From: Amphibalanus amphitrite
Lineage: Eukaryota > Arthropoda > Thecostraca > Balanomorpha > Balanidae
Direction of reading: 5' to 3'
DNA length: 64,000 nucleotides
NCBI RefSeq assembly: GCF_019059575.1
Contig: NW_024881833.1
Coordinates: 496,001-560,000 of the forward strand
Of this stretch, positions 22,701 through 35,100 are shown piece after piece; position 1 is the first letter of the stretch, and every line of letters begins with the position of its first letter. Made by a program: the position numbers and the translations under genes. Below the pieces are notes generated by a model. The model made no database searches, was not told the origin of the DNA, and saw nothing but the letters and a program-made list of their open reading frames with translations.

Positions 22701-25700
22701 GTGTACGGCCCTCCAGGTATTTAGTGGTTGGTTGCCAACATCACAATAAGCGATCTGCATTGATGAATACGTCTAATGGCTGTTGAAAACCATTGCTGAA
22801 GTGTGTGCACGAACCCTCTTCTCATTTCTATTGAGTCATTTTATAGGAGTGTCTCTGTCATTCAAAGTTATTACATCAAAAGGACATATAGGCTTAGGCT
22901 AACCAACCACCCTTTTGCTGGAGGGCCGTACATACATTGCTCGCGAGTCGTGAGGCTATCGCACGATCGACGGTAGTTCGCAGTTAAGATGGCAATCACC
23001 ACCGGCGCCTGAGTACAAACTATGCCGCATGAGGGAAGTAGATCCAACTGCAGACTCACTGAGTCAGACTGCAACCGCTTGATGCAGCAGCCGTCTGCGC
23101 CTCAATGTAGAGTGTGCCGCATTACTGCTAGTAATTCAATCTGCGGCCGCTAGATGGCAACCGCAATCTGCGCCTCAATGTAGACTGTACCGCATGGCCA
23201 TGAGAAGTTACATATGCGGCCGCCAGATGGCAGTAGCCATCATCGCCTAAATGTGGTATGTGCCGCATTTTAGTAGTAGTTGTATCAATGGCCGCTAGAT
23301 GGCAGAAGCATCCGGCGCCTGAATGTAGACTGTGCCGCATACACGGTAGAAGTTCAATCTGCGGCCGCTAGATGGCAGGAGCATCCAGCGCCTGGATGTA
23401 GACTGTTCCGCATTACTCAGGTGACCGCGGCGAAAGACGAGAGGGCAGACGTTTGCTGCCGACAGGGGCGTCGCCGACGGGGGGGTCGGGGGGGTCGTGA
23501 CCCCCCCACTCTTGAAAACTGGGGGTGTCGACCCCCCCACTTTTTGCGATGTTGAGTATGCTTTTTTAGCTTTTATGTCAGTGAAGCAGGCGTCAGCAAC
23601 ACCAACAAATACATCAGATTCAGAATCTCTTCAAGAGCTCCCTAAAGCTAATTAGCCAATTAGCTAAAGGTCAATTAGCTGTGGGCGGGGAACACCAGCA
23701 CAACAATGTTTTTAAGTAGCCCCCATTCTAGTACCTTTTTATCCCTCAATGGATTGGACGCGCCAAAACTGCCCCGAGCGTTCGTCTGATCGTTTAAAAA
23801 AAAAAATGGTCGCAGTCGATTCGTCGGATCAGTACCCGTAACTACAAAACTACAAACTAGCCTCAGCCCCATGGCTACCATCATACCTAGCTGTACAGTG
23901 CACATGTAGGGGAAAGGGAGTCAGATGGAACCGTCTCGGGCTTTCGCAAAGAAGTCGCGCAAAAAGGAGCCGATTGCAACAAAACTTCCGGTGCGCTCGA
24001 GTTAATCAACTACTTAAAAATAAATCGATATCCCTGATTCAAATAAAGATGACCTTAGTTCACTTTTTCATAACATGCTTTTAATTTATAGGGTAGTTTT
24101 TGGAGCTGATTTTGAACTTAGCGCCCATCTGAGCATTTAAGAAGTAGTTGTGTTGCTTATAACATGTTAGGAAGCAATCGGTGGTGGTCATCCACTTTTA
24201 GGTAGGTACTGGTCGATCTGACCTGACCTGATCTACCCCAAATGCATGGAGTCATCATCTTCGTTCAAAACTAAGATAACATTCGTAATCAGAACCTCGA
24301 AAAACCATCACAACTTACATTCGTTAAACCTAACCTAACCTAACCTAACCTAACCTAACCTAACCTAACCTAACCTAACCTAACCTAACCTAACCTAATT
24401 AAGTTCTAGCAGGTCCCGAGTTTCTCTACTTATTGGCGATGACCTGAGTCCTGCGATGACCCGAAACCTTGTAAATGGGTATCATCGGCTTTCTCTCGTC
24501 ACGGGCAGCATGCTCTTTTTTCCGAAAACCTCTAGAACGATCAGGGGTCGAAAGCATACCTCAGCGTTACTTTAGTAGGTATACGTTATACGTTAGCGAC
24601 TGGGAAACCACCAATAGAAGGGCTACAGTGAAGCAGAAAACATATTCGATAGCTCTTTTAACGCTCTTTCGCTAGCTTCGCGTTAGATTTCATCTCAGGT
24701 CTATGTTTGGCCCATAAGAAGGCAAACAGCTAACTGGACAGATTCTGCCGAAACATCTGCTTTGCAATAACTTTAGATTCCGTGAATTTGTATGGTATGT
24801 ACATAGGTTGTCTTGTCACCACCGTGTTGATCTCTTTGAGACGCGTCACATGAGTTAAAATTTGACCATTCAGAATTAACGTTAAAACGACCTCAGGTCA
24901 ACGTTATGTCCTGATCGAAAAAGGACCTCCTGCTGCATATGAATGGATCCGTGTTGTTGAGCTGAACAGTGAACACCTTCCAGGTGCTGTCATCGCTCTA
25001 CCGCGTCTTCGTCAAAAGTTGTAGAAAAAAAAAAAAATGCTGGTGGCCCTCGATGGACATTTCCACTAATGACCTTTCGAGTCATCACTCGCCATAAGTT
25101 GCACCCTGTCCCTGGCAACGATGAGCTGATTTGTCATGGCTCCAAAGATATTTTGTGTTTCTGACGAACTTTTTCAAAGCAGGAGGCATTCGTACTTTTT
25201 CTAATTTCTCATTATTTTCTAATGATGAGGTCACGTATTTGACCTGCCTTCAGATCATAGATGTAAATCCCCAGTTAGAATCATGAATTGCTGACACGTA
25301 TAACCCCATACATTAGGTATACACTATACAGTGTACCAAATTTCGAAGTTATGGGAGAAAAGCTACAAGAATGACGAGAGGGGAAAGTTTTAAAGAGGCA
25401 TACCGTATAACTGAACTTGACATGGCGACCTGACCAAGTGACCAGTGATAATTTTTACGCAAGTGATGTAGGTAGGTATACCTACCTAATAGGTTATACC
25501 AAATTTGGCGGCGCTGCGCGCCGATTTGTTACACGCGCACACACACACATACGCACGCACAAAACTGGGAAGTGTGGCAAAAAAACCCTACCCATCGGGT
25601 GAAGACTAGAAACCCGACCCCCCCCCCACTCAAAAATCCGTGGCGACGCCCCTGGCTGCCGATTTGCAGTAGCGGCGGAACACCTTCATTTAAGGGGGGG

Positions 25701-28700
25701 GGGGGCACTGCCTAATTTTGGTCCCATTCTTTCCATGCAACGCCCATAGGGCTAACGTTAAAATGCCAAAATGAAAAGGGGACACGGTGCCCCGGTGCCC
25801 TCCCCGTTCCGTCGCCTATGCGGCGATTTGTGCGAGTAGTTTGTTATAATACCGTGCAATTATTACGGTAGCACTGAACATTGACTCCGTCATTACATGA
25901 ATATTCGATTTTTGTTGCCGTTCGTCATGACTTGTATTTGAATCACTGATCGTCATGAGAGTGGAAGAAAAATCGATTCCCGATGGTTGTCCTGCTGAAG
26001 ATCAGCGTAAAAAAAAACAGCTACGACGAGCATTGCTTAAGTCATTGCTCAAGCAGTCACACATTAAGGAGCACTGAAGGGTGTCCCAGAAGTCTTGAAA
26101 CTTTTTTATTTTTGTCGTGTGACCTTGCTATGCCACCGATTAAGGCAAATGACGCCTCAAACGAAAGAAAATGAACTGAAATTTTGTATTTTCATGCGTA
26201 GAGCACCACTTTAGTCAGGTGGCCCCCGTTGTGAGTCGCACAAGATTGAGCACGAGAGATCACGTTCTTCGCTGCCGCCAAGATCTCCCGGTTTGCGAAA
26301 CACCGGTGTCGCCATGCCCGTTTCTGGTCAGCTTCAGAGCCTTATTTCATGAAGCGAGCCAGCCGCCAGGAAACAGAGTATTGGATCTCCGAGAAAACAT
26401 TAGCAACATAATGATTTACTGATCAGAAAGTCTCCTGACATGTTTGCACGCATCCATTACGGAAATAAGGCTCAGCTGCTTGAGCACGCTAAGCAACAGC
26501 CCGTTGTAATCCTTTGATTCGTCGCATTATTATGGGGCTAAAACAAATATCAACCCGTCGGAAATATATGTCGCTAATATTATGTCCCTCGCTTCAGGGA
26601 ATAAGACTCTGAAGCTGACAAGAAACGGGCATGGCAACACCGGTGTTTCGCAAACCGGGAGATCTTGGCGGCAGCGAAGAACGTGATCTCTCGTGCTCAA
26701 TCTTGTGCGACTCACAACGGGGGCCACCTGACTAAAGGGTGCTCTACGCATGAAAATACAAAATTTCAGTTCTTTCTCTTTCGTTTGAGGCATGATTCGC
26801 CTTAATCGGTGGCATAGCAAGGTCACACGACAAAAATAAAAAAGCTTCAAGACTTCTGGGACACTGTATATAAGAGATGAGTTTATTCAAGCTCATGTTC
26901 AATGCCCGTCAGTCGTCACAAAATTCATCGGTTTTAGGGGCCAGGACGACATAACGAACTTCCGCAAAGCTCGTCAAGGAGAGGCGAGCCAACGAAAAAG
27001 CGCAATCTCGATTCACTCGGACTTATGTTTTACCTGCTATAGTGATTACCCATGTTGCTGTTTTCAGAGTTTACATGTGAGAACACGGAACAAGGAGATA
27101 CCTGGTAAGAGGCGTATTTTTTGCATACACATTACAGAATCCTTGAGATAAGATTTTATTCAATAAGCATACCTATACTCTGTTCCGTTTCAAGTTTGCA
27201 GCCGAAGTGCCCTGCTGAAAGAAGTGCGTGATTTCTGTACATACAGCTCTTACATTTTAAGACGCGAATTCTTGAGCGGAGGAGCGACCTGCCGAAGAAA
27301 CTCCAACTGCAAGCTTGATATGGAACAGACTATAGTACCTACGTTGGGGCTAAAATTGAGTAACTTTAATGTGCTTCTACTCTGTAGTTGGGTCATGTCC
27401 AACACTGCAACCACCAGGCATTTAACACTGTTCACATCTATATGATACAAAAAGTAAAGGAGGATTCGAGTTTCGTGTGGAGCCTGTCACTACTATTATT
27501 CCACCACCGTCTCGCCCCACTGTGCCGTTCTGCTGTGACAGCCGGACTACTGTGCTGCGTTTCAGCTGTCCGCTGACGGGCCCGTGCGGCTGCCGCGCCA
27601 CCAGCGACCCCTCTGCTGAGCGGCTGGCGTGGCGACAGAGCGACCCCGACCTCTGCCGAGAGAGGACCTACCCGGGACTACCGTGCCGCGTGCCGTGCTG
27701 CGAGCCGTTCTACACGCAGCAGGCGGCGGCAGAGAACCACCGCTATCCGTGGCGAGGAGCGGCACAGAATCACGGTCCTACTCAGCAGCGCATAACGCCG
27801 AACTGTGACTCCTTGCCATTAGAGCTGAGCCAACACTACAGTCCTTCTCAGGGCGGAGTGGAGCAGAGCTCCAGGCCTCAACAGGGAGTGGCGAGATATT
27901 ATAGTCACCCGCATCAGGACATCTCACCGAGTCATGCCTCTCCACGACCCAGCACACCATATAAACCTAACCTCTCCCAGCAGGAAAGCTTCCACCCTTC
28001 ACACCAAGAAGGCATCTCCAACCACGGCTCCACGCAAAAGGGTGCTGCACAAAACCAAAATCCCTTTATGCAAGCATTCGGCACCACCCAGCGATTTTGT
28101 GGGTTAGCTCAGCAGCCAAAGGCGGAGACTGACGATCACCAAACCACTGCACAGACAGCTGCTCCAATGCGCGTTTGTTTCAAGCAACCACCAGAAAGTG
28201 ATGTTCAACAAAACCGTCCAGTAGCGTCGGTACAACAGACAGCACAGACTAACGAAAACCTGCAGCGGGACGCCCCAACTGCTGGAATCCTGCAGCAGAA
28301 CGCCCCAACAGCCGGAGTCCTGCAGCAAGACTCCCCAACTACCGGGATCCTGCAGCCGAAAGACCGGCCACGGCCGCCACCACATCCGGACAAGAAGGTT
28401 CAGCGGCGTGCATCAAAAGTTACATTTGATCCTATAGTGGTTCTCAAAATGGACAAAAACAGAGTGGAAGCATTACCAGAGGTAGCTGAACATGATGCAA
28501 ATGAGATTTGCAATGCCAGATCACAAACTAGTGAACGTCAACTCATTTCTAAATCAGCTGAAAACACAAAGCCCACAACAACGAAACAAAAAGTGTTCAC
28601 GGTGACATCAGTCATAAATAAAACTCGAACAGATCAGGGCCATCAGAGCGAGGAGACATCAGGAAACGATCCAAGCTTATTCCCAGAATGCAGAAAACGT

Positions 28701-30905
28701 ACAGAGATGACCATCCAGCGCGAACAAGGCATGGGAAAGAGTCTCCAGGACATAGCGGAGCACGAACTTCAAGTCAAGATTTCAACTCAGCAGCCGACAG
28801 CAGACGATGGTGAGAATCAGTCTCCTTCATTCGATCATAACGACCAGGAGTGCTGCCAAGATGTGGACGCAGCAGCCAAGCTGTCAGTGGTGGGTCACCA
28901 ATGCCGTATGAGCCCGCGTAGCCCTGCTAAGAAGATTAATGCAGTAAAGTCAGGAAAAATTAATGCCTTTGAAGACAACAAATCGTCGAATGCTGTTCCT
29001 CCAAACAACATATGTCAACAATCAGAAGAAACAGGGAAATCTGAAAGTGCAAAATCTGCAATGTCAAGCGGTCAAAATCAAACGTCAAAATGCATATATG
29101 AAGAGAAAAAGGATAAATACTTTCAAACTTCGCCTTTAAAAGATAGAGCATCCAGCCTTTCTGTCAGCAGCGCCACGGGTTTTCATCCACAAGACACGAT
29201 GGGATGCTGTAACGAACCGTTTATGCCAGCGCCTTCGAAGGAAAATGTGTTTCCTAATGACCAGGCATCCGATGCCGCGCAGAGTATTCACAGCGATAAA
29301 ATGGGCCAGACTCCCACTGTGGGATGTGATGCATCGCGACAAAATATTGTAGACGCAAACGAAAGACTTGCACCGAAGGAAGAGACCTTGACGAATACTG
29401 CTAAAGATGATCAGAAAGCATTCTTCATTGATATTACCACTGGTGAAAGTTGCACAATTGAATCTCTGTCATCTGATTCGTCCCGTTTCCGAGGCAACCG
29501 AACGCTATTCCTTCGACAGCTACTCAGTCAACAGAAAATGGAGGAAGCTGAACACAAACCAAAGACAAAGTCTCCACGACCAGCCCGCAGACGATCGGCT
29601 AGTCAGGGCAGAGTAGAAAATGTCGAGAGGGGGATGGACGCCCGTCTTCATAAGGCCAGTAAAACGATACAGCATTTGCCATTACTACAAAGTGGAGAGC
29701 GTACCGAAGTGCCATTCGTTGTACCAGCTCAGCCATCGGCACATTTTGACCTCAGATGCTACCGAAACCATGACTGCGCAGGCGAACTGCATGGGTCACC
29801 GCAGATGAGAGGGAGACGTAATGCCACTGAAAGGCAAAACTATATAGCGCACTGGAAAGGAAGTAACATTTGCAGAGCTCAGAGCTGTAGCATGGCCCCT
29901 CAACCCTTGCTGCAACTTGAGACCAAGCTCGACGCAGGTCACCACGCTTCGCCAGTCGACGGTTGGACACGTCGATGTCTCTCAGGTCAAAACCAATGCG
30001 TTAGGTCGGATGCCGATGACCATGCAGGCGCGTCTTGTGCTCCACAAGCCCATACCAGCCATAGCCACGTGATGAACGAGGACTGTGTTCATTCAGTATC
30101 GACGATCACAAAGTATGAAACACCGTGGTGTTCTTGGTCCAGCTCATGCGATCCTAAAGAAAGAATTGCTCAGCACCACGGCTCTGAGCCATCAGATCGT
30201 AGTCTTGAGAAGTCCTCTAGACACGTTTCGGCCAGTGATGCCGAGGTCCAAGAGATGTTAACGTTCGGACAAGCTGATGGGGAATCACAGCCAGGAACAG
30301 ATTCGTTGCATACAGTCACAATACAGACTCCCCTCACTATTGATGAATCTCGTGCAGAAATAAGGGGTCCACATCGTTATAATGGCCCTCTATCGAAGAA
30401 TCCCTATGCCGATCACTCAAAAGAGTTCGTGTCCTTGCCTGACGCTCAGCAGCTCCTAAGCACAGAGGAACGAGCGGAAGATGAAACAAGCCGGCAAAGG
30501 ATGACTCTCGGACCCACGACTCTCCTGACAATGGATGAAACCACTTCACAGATGGATCAGACTGGCTCTTGGCTTCAGGACACCGCGATCTCCAATACAT
30601 CGCCACTTGAAGAATCTAGAGCCTCCAACCTTTTCAGCCAAACGCAGCCACGCGACCAAAAACGTTCTGGAGCCAGTAAAGGAAAACCGAGGGTCTCCCT
30701 GCTGGGCCGGGGGCAGGGGGTCACATCTAGAGGTCTTCCCTCCGCAGACGCGAAGAACTGGACGAGTGTGACGCTGGTGTCACCGCAGAACATGGAGATG
30801 ACGTTCTCTCTGAGCACACATCTGCCCGACATCAGCGACCGACGCGGCCAGAGCCGACCACGTCAGCGGGCCAGCCGCGAGGACAGCGTGAGTTTCAGTC
30901 CCTGA
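19712..30905 (+). CDS. Large uncharacterised, mostly disordered protein
   Basis: Not recognised. Exons supported by splice sites and matching phase: 20180-20425, 21830-21931, 22367-22497 (Arg/Gln/Leu coiled coil: QVQRHLEALVEQSRRQTALL), 27068-27104, a small one near 27202-27223, and a giant exon from about 27471 or 27568 to 30905. A possible first exon is ATGCGTAG|GTAAGA at 19712-19719; it joins in phase to 20180, but that acceptor is weak, and a start at the internal ATG 20346 (MAAMFKETELWF) is the alternative. The entry to the giant exon is unresolved. The giant exon is open for over 1,100 codons: Gln/Ser/Pro/His-rich, low hydrophobicity, three imperfect repeats of 'QQ(N/D)(A/S)PT(A/T)G(I/V)LQ', a Cys-rich start (PFCCDSR, GPCGCRATS). 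It ends PLFSFSP-like (SVSFSP) or is spliced by a good GTGAGT at 30888 onto a short exon at 31216. The long open length shows it is coding; function is unknown. Confidence 0.6.
20539..21712. mobile_element. Non-autonomous element with G-run inverted ends (1.2 kb)
   Basis: The left end CCTTCCAGGCGGTGGGGGGG runs into GGCAATTTTTTGCC. The right end near 21660-21698 is its inverted counterpart (GGGGCAAAAAAGTGCCCC, then CCCACCGCGCGGAAGG); another CCCACCGCCTG at 21709 also pairs with the left CAGGCGGTGGG. No clear target duplication was found, so the exact right end and family are open. The interior is rich in TGACCT and TGACCTTGACC. It lies in an intron of the disordered-protein gene. Confidence 0.65.
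22702..22932. mobile_element. Short MITE (231 bp) with inverted ends
   Basis: TGTACGGCCCTCCAG and TTAGTGGTTGGTTG at the left are matched by AACCAACCAC and CTGGAGGGCCGTACA at the right. It is non-coding, in an intron. The target duplication is unclear (possibly TA), so no superfamily is named. Confidence 0.7.
22970..23430. repeat. 73-bp tandem array with CTCF-like motif in each unit
   Basis: About six units, the first two degenerate. The four better ones carry GGCCGCTAGATGGCAR at 23145, 23218 (with CCAGATGGCAG), 23290 and 23363, spaced 73, 72 and 73 bp, plus a shared TGTAGACTGTGCCGCAT. The motif fits the insulator-protein CTCF core (CCnCYAGRKGGCRS). Binding is inferred. The array is in the longest intron of the disordered-protein gene, and a hAT-like element is inserted just beyond it. 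Confidence 0.75.
23463..25654. mobile_element. hAT-like non-autonomous transposon (2.2 kb), perfect ends
   Basis: The ends CAGGGGCGTCGCC and GGCGACGCCCCTG are perfect 13-bp inverted repeats. They are flanked by the exact 8-bp duplication GCTGCCGA (23455-23462 and 25655-25662). Both the CAGGG start and the 8-bp duplication are hAT hallmarks. No transposase frame was found. The interior includes sequence related to the piggyBac-like MITE at 37020 (about 23930-24620: GGTATCATCGGCTT, CTCTCGTCACGGGCA, GATCAGGGG), an interstitial telomere-repeat tract and the GC hairpin also seen at 8048. A right end of the same type, degraded, is at about 8580-8625. Confidence 0.92.
24325..24399. repeat. Interstitial telomere repeat (CCTAA)n
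   Basis: About 14 uninterrupted copies of CCTAA, the complement of the arthropod telomere repeat TTAGG, inside the hAT-like element. This is the main lineage clue in the window. There is no sign of a chromosome end. Confidence 0.95.
25666..25822. mobile_element. Possible short hAT-like MITE
   Basis: CAGTAGCGGCGGAAC at the left and GTTCCGTCGCCTATG at the right are imperfect inverted ends around a G-run and C-run interior. The flanks share CGATTTG but the ends do not line up cleanly with an 8-bp duplication, hence the low confidence. Confidence 0.35.
26081..26864. mobile_element. Fold-back element, ~275-bp arms, mariner/Tc1-like remnant
   Basis: About 275 bp from GTGTCCCAGAAGTCTTGAAA (26081) onward reappears inverted, ending GACTTCTGGGACAC at 26864, with high identity and small indels. 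The arms are separated by about 235 bp. Reading outward from the centre, each arm encodes a short peptide (EILAAAKNVISRAQSCATHNGGHL) reminiscent of the C-terminal 'R...CI..GGHFE' of mariner/Tc1 transposases. That similarity is from memory and weak. Both arms lack most of a transposase. Confidence 0.65.
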
Positions 30906-32123
30906 GCTGTCCTTGTAGCTGAGCACAACAGAACTCACAGTATACCTACTCTCATTAAAACATTTATGTGAAGGCAGTCCCATCAACATAATTCCAAATG
31001 GAAATGTTGACTGATTCGCGTTGCAGAGTTTCACAAATGACAGAAAGACAGAGATTATTGGCATCCGCCCCACAATAGCATTGCAGTTATATTGAGTCAT
31101 TGAGGTGAACGATATCTACAAAACTGTTTATCTATTCCGTGTGATAACCATGCAACCACGTTCCTACACCCTCAACCGAAAGGCCGACAATTTACTCTGT
31201 GTCACTGTGCTTCAGGGCCTGGGAGATCCCGCCACCCCATCGCAGCACCGATGAGTCACACGATGTCGCGTCTGAAAGTTTCGCGCGGGAAAGATCTGGT
31301 TACAGGAGCACCATCGAACGTCGCCAGCCCCACCGCCGAGCGTGAACCAGACGGCAGACCTGTGTCGTTCTCGTGGTGTTCTTTCCTACAGCTATCAGCT
31401 GCCTGCAGTGCAGTGTCCCGTGATGTGAGTGAAGATTGCTAGCTTTGCGCTACTGTCGTTCACAGCTAATGCCGTCCACGACTAGTACTATAGGGTTACC
31501 ATTATCGACAAATGAGAGCAGGAAAACAATGAATTGGGGAAATATAAAATGAGAGCGTTAACAAATTGAAAGACGAATGGAAGACTAGACGATGTAACAT
31601 GTTTTATTGTGGTGTGAAAGTGTATACAAATATGTCGTGAATCTTCGGCAAAGGGGCAGCATTGGACCAGATTGGCGCTGTGGACTTGTTCGTCAAAATT
31701 GTCAGTAACACTCACTAGGTCGATGTTATCCATTCGATCGGTATGTCAGGTTTAGCACTCACAAAGAACTGATTTCCAACCGCAAACATAATAAACGACA
31801 ATGACCGGTGTATTTCAGTGTCCAGGGGTCTGTGTAAAAACTGACTTTCAAGAAACAAGACAACGTGACCACTTCGAAATCAGGCAAACAAATGCTGCGG
31901 CGTCACTCACAGTCCAAAGAGCACGGAAGAGCCTGACACCAGTCGCAGCGCGGGAACTGACCGTCCGTGTGGTAATGTGGTCAGCCGATGGCCAATTCGG
32001 GTAGTACACACACTGCTTGCCAATGGTGATCGCGTCGACACGTGAACAACCCTCCCCACAAGACACTGCAACATCTCCCAGAGTTCACAATAGCGCGACT
32101 CCACCCAGTGGAGGTAGACCAGC
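30906..32123. other. Intergenic between disordered-protein gene and SRRM1 (convergent)
   Basis: A possible last exon of the plus-strand gene follows a TTCAG at 31216; in the phase set by the donor at 30888 it would add GLGDPATPSQHR and stop at 31254. AATAAA on the minus strand at 31603-31608 is a plausible SRRM1 polyadenylation signal, about 520 bp after its stop. Nothing else is recognised. Confidence 0.45.
31603..31608 (-). promoter_or_regulatory. Probable SRRM1 polyadenylation signal
   Basis: AATAAA on the minus strand, about 516 bp downstream of the SRRM1 stop codon. Confidence 0.45.
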
Positions 32124-35100
32124 TCACTCCTCACTATCGTCCGACGAGGAGCCCTCGTCAGACTCGCTGGCCGATTCATGTTTCTGTCCTTTGCTCTTCA
32201 TAGAGCGCAACGCTTTTTCACGGAGTTTCTTCTCCAACTCCTCCAGATTCCCTTCATCACTTGACGACGAATCCGCATCGTCGTCGTCGTCGCTATCACC
32301 CCGTCTCGACTTCCGACTGCTTTTTTGTTTGGGCCTTTCTTCTTTATCATCCTCTTCATCGTCATCACTCTCATCGCTTTCGCTGTCATCTCGACGGCGA
32401 CGCTTTTCCTTCTTACGCTTCTTGGCTTTATCTTTCTTTTTCTTTGCTCTCCGTTTTTCTTCTTCGGAGTCCTGTAAAGTAAAAAATGGGAATAAATCAC
32501 ACATGACACGCACATCGGCATCGCACATGAAATGTTTGCCCAACCAGTAGGCATGAGGCTCCAGGGTGATTAAGCGTACTTTACACAGACATGACATTCC
32601 GTGTTAGGGGTTCAGGGACGTAATGACAGTGTAGCCATGACGCCCCCATGAACAATTTCAATAGACAATCATATATCCCACCTCTTCCTCGGATTCGCTT
32701 TCGTCCGTGCTGGGCTTCCTGCGTTTCCTACTTCTGCGTTTCTTCTCCACCTCCTCTTCTTCCTCGTCTTCCTCCTCACTGGAGCTTTCCTCCTCCTCTG
32801 AGCTACTGGACACTTCCTTCTTCTTCTTCTTGCGCCTGGGCTTCCTATCCTCCTCTGACTCCGCGCTGGATGCGCTGGCCGACGACTCTTCTGACTCGCT
32901 CTCCTCGCCTGAGGAGCTGGACGAGGGCTCCGGCTCGCGGCGGGATGACGGCGCCGGCCGCCGACTGGTGGCCGGGGGTGGCGGAGACTCCCCGCGCCGC
33001 CCGGCACGCTGTGAACGGACTGGCGCCGGAGCAGCCACACGCTCCCTGCTCTCGCGGCGGGGCGGTGACCTGTAGACACAGTGATAAAGTGAGGTGACGG
33101 TTAGGCTAGAGAGATTTTGTGGATAAATCCATAAAGGAACAGACGAGCAGTAATAACAACACAGAAAGAAACCGGCAGCGCAGAGAGACAGAAAAGCTGT
33201 AGAGTGACCCACCATACAATGAAAGGGATGATGAGGTAAGGCAGAGACGTTGTACTCAAAACGAAGATAAATAAGTGTAGCATACAACAATAAACAGCAA
33301 CAATGCAAAAAGTGAAAAGTAACATCAAGAAAGACCGGCGAGGCCGATACATGACGGAATCAAGCAGCCTACCTCCTGCGCGGTGACCGACGCCTCGGAG
33401 ACCGCTCCCTGTCTCTGCGGACCAGCGGCTCGCGGTCGCGCTCCTTGTCTCGCCGGTCGCGTCGGTCCCTGTCGCGATCGCCGTCGCGGTCTCTCTCCCG
33501 GTCGAGGTCCCGGTCCCTGACGCGCCGGTCGCGGTCTCTGTCTCGCTCGCGGTCCCTGTCCCTGTCGCGATCTCGGTCTCTCTCGCGCTCCCGGTCCCGC
33601 TCCCGAGGCCGCCGATCCCGGTCGTAGGACCCGGATCGGTTGCGGCGACGTTCTCGGGAGCGAGATCTGTCCCGGCCACTCCTCGAGCGATCGTGCTTCT
33701 GAAACCAAGGAAAGAGCGTGAGCGGCTTGGCATTCACATACCACACATGGTGAAAACTCAGCTAAAACAGCACACACTTTCATTGCAAAAAATATGGGCT
33801 TACATCAAACGAGTTTTCACAATAGTATCTGTTACATATAAAATGCATAGTTACCTAGTCTAAAACTCATGCGTACCTTTTCGAGCTCAACATCTGATTC
33901 TTTATTTGAACGATACTTCCTCTTCTTTTGAATGGTGTCCTCCTTCTTCTTTATTTCAAAGTCGTCGGATTTCTTCGAGTCTGACTCCGGTTCCACCTTG
34001 ACAGCCTCTGCTTTCACGTTTGACTTTTCCTTTCCATCTTTCGTGGCATCCTGCTTGTCAGCGGCTTCCGTTGGCGCATCGGTAGACCTACGAATTTAAA
34101 CAAGGTGGCATCGCGTCAACAGTGTCGACTCTTGAAAGGCTTTACGACTATATTGCACTATTTCGCATGTTTTTCGACCCGATACGAATATAAATTTATC
34201 TACCTAAAGAATAATACTGCATAGTAAAGCAAACAATAGCACATCGCAGCAAGACAAAAATAAGACTAACACAAGCATCCATTTCTCACCTATCATTTTC
34301 AGACGCTGCCGCTTCCTTTCGGGCTAGAGAGGCAGCAACCTCAGCCGCCTGAGCGACGGCCGCCTCCATAGTCGCAGCATGTGCGGTCGAGCCGTTGGTG
34401 GGTTCGGTGGCGCCCTGTTCGGGCACCTGCTCATCAGACCGGGCGGCGCCGTCGCCCGAGCCCCGCTCTCGGCGCGGCGAGCGGCTGCGGCTCTTGCTCC
34501 GGGAGCGCCGCCGCCGCCGCCCGCTCCGCTCCCGGGACCGCGAGCGAGACTGACGTCGGGCGTGACTGACATTGAGCTCCTTCTCGACACGCTCGCGCTC
34601 AGCCTCCACCTGCCGGCGGATGTCCTGCTCCAGGCGTGCCTGGTCCTCCTAAAATGACGATAAACAATGGGACGTTCGCGTATCGTTAATATCATGTATG
34701 CATAGCTCATCAACACAACCACTTTCACAGCTTGCGTGCACCAATGATAGCAGTCCGATTGAAATATACGTACATTTCGTCGCCGGATCTCTTCCTTCTT
34801 TTGTTCGATGAAACTGTCAGGAATGCCACTTGGATTCATGGTCGCTGAACTGAGCAGTCCCCAAAGCTCATGCAGGAAAACACGAGCATTTTTGCCGTTG
34901 AGGAACCCTGTCAAGTTGATCTGCATCTTCTTTGGATCTGGGTTCTGAAAGCAAGCAACAAGTCTGAACTGGACACAACATTTACAATGCACCGTGAAGA
35001 TACCCGAAACTAAATGGCTTGGACGATCGCTAAGCCAGCCATTTCAACATCGTTAGAAAATGTTAGCTGCTTAGCATCAGCGGATCGGTATTATGCTTTA

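Noticed and set aside
22970-23430. Regular 73-bp repeats as a CRISPR-like array
   Set aside because: The window is an animal genome; units are contiguous imperfect repeats without unique spacers.
24325-24399. Telomere repeat as a chromosome end
   Set aside because: Genes and unique sequence continue on both sides, and the tract lies inside a transposon.
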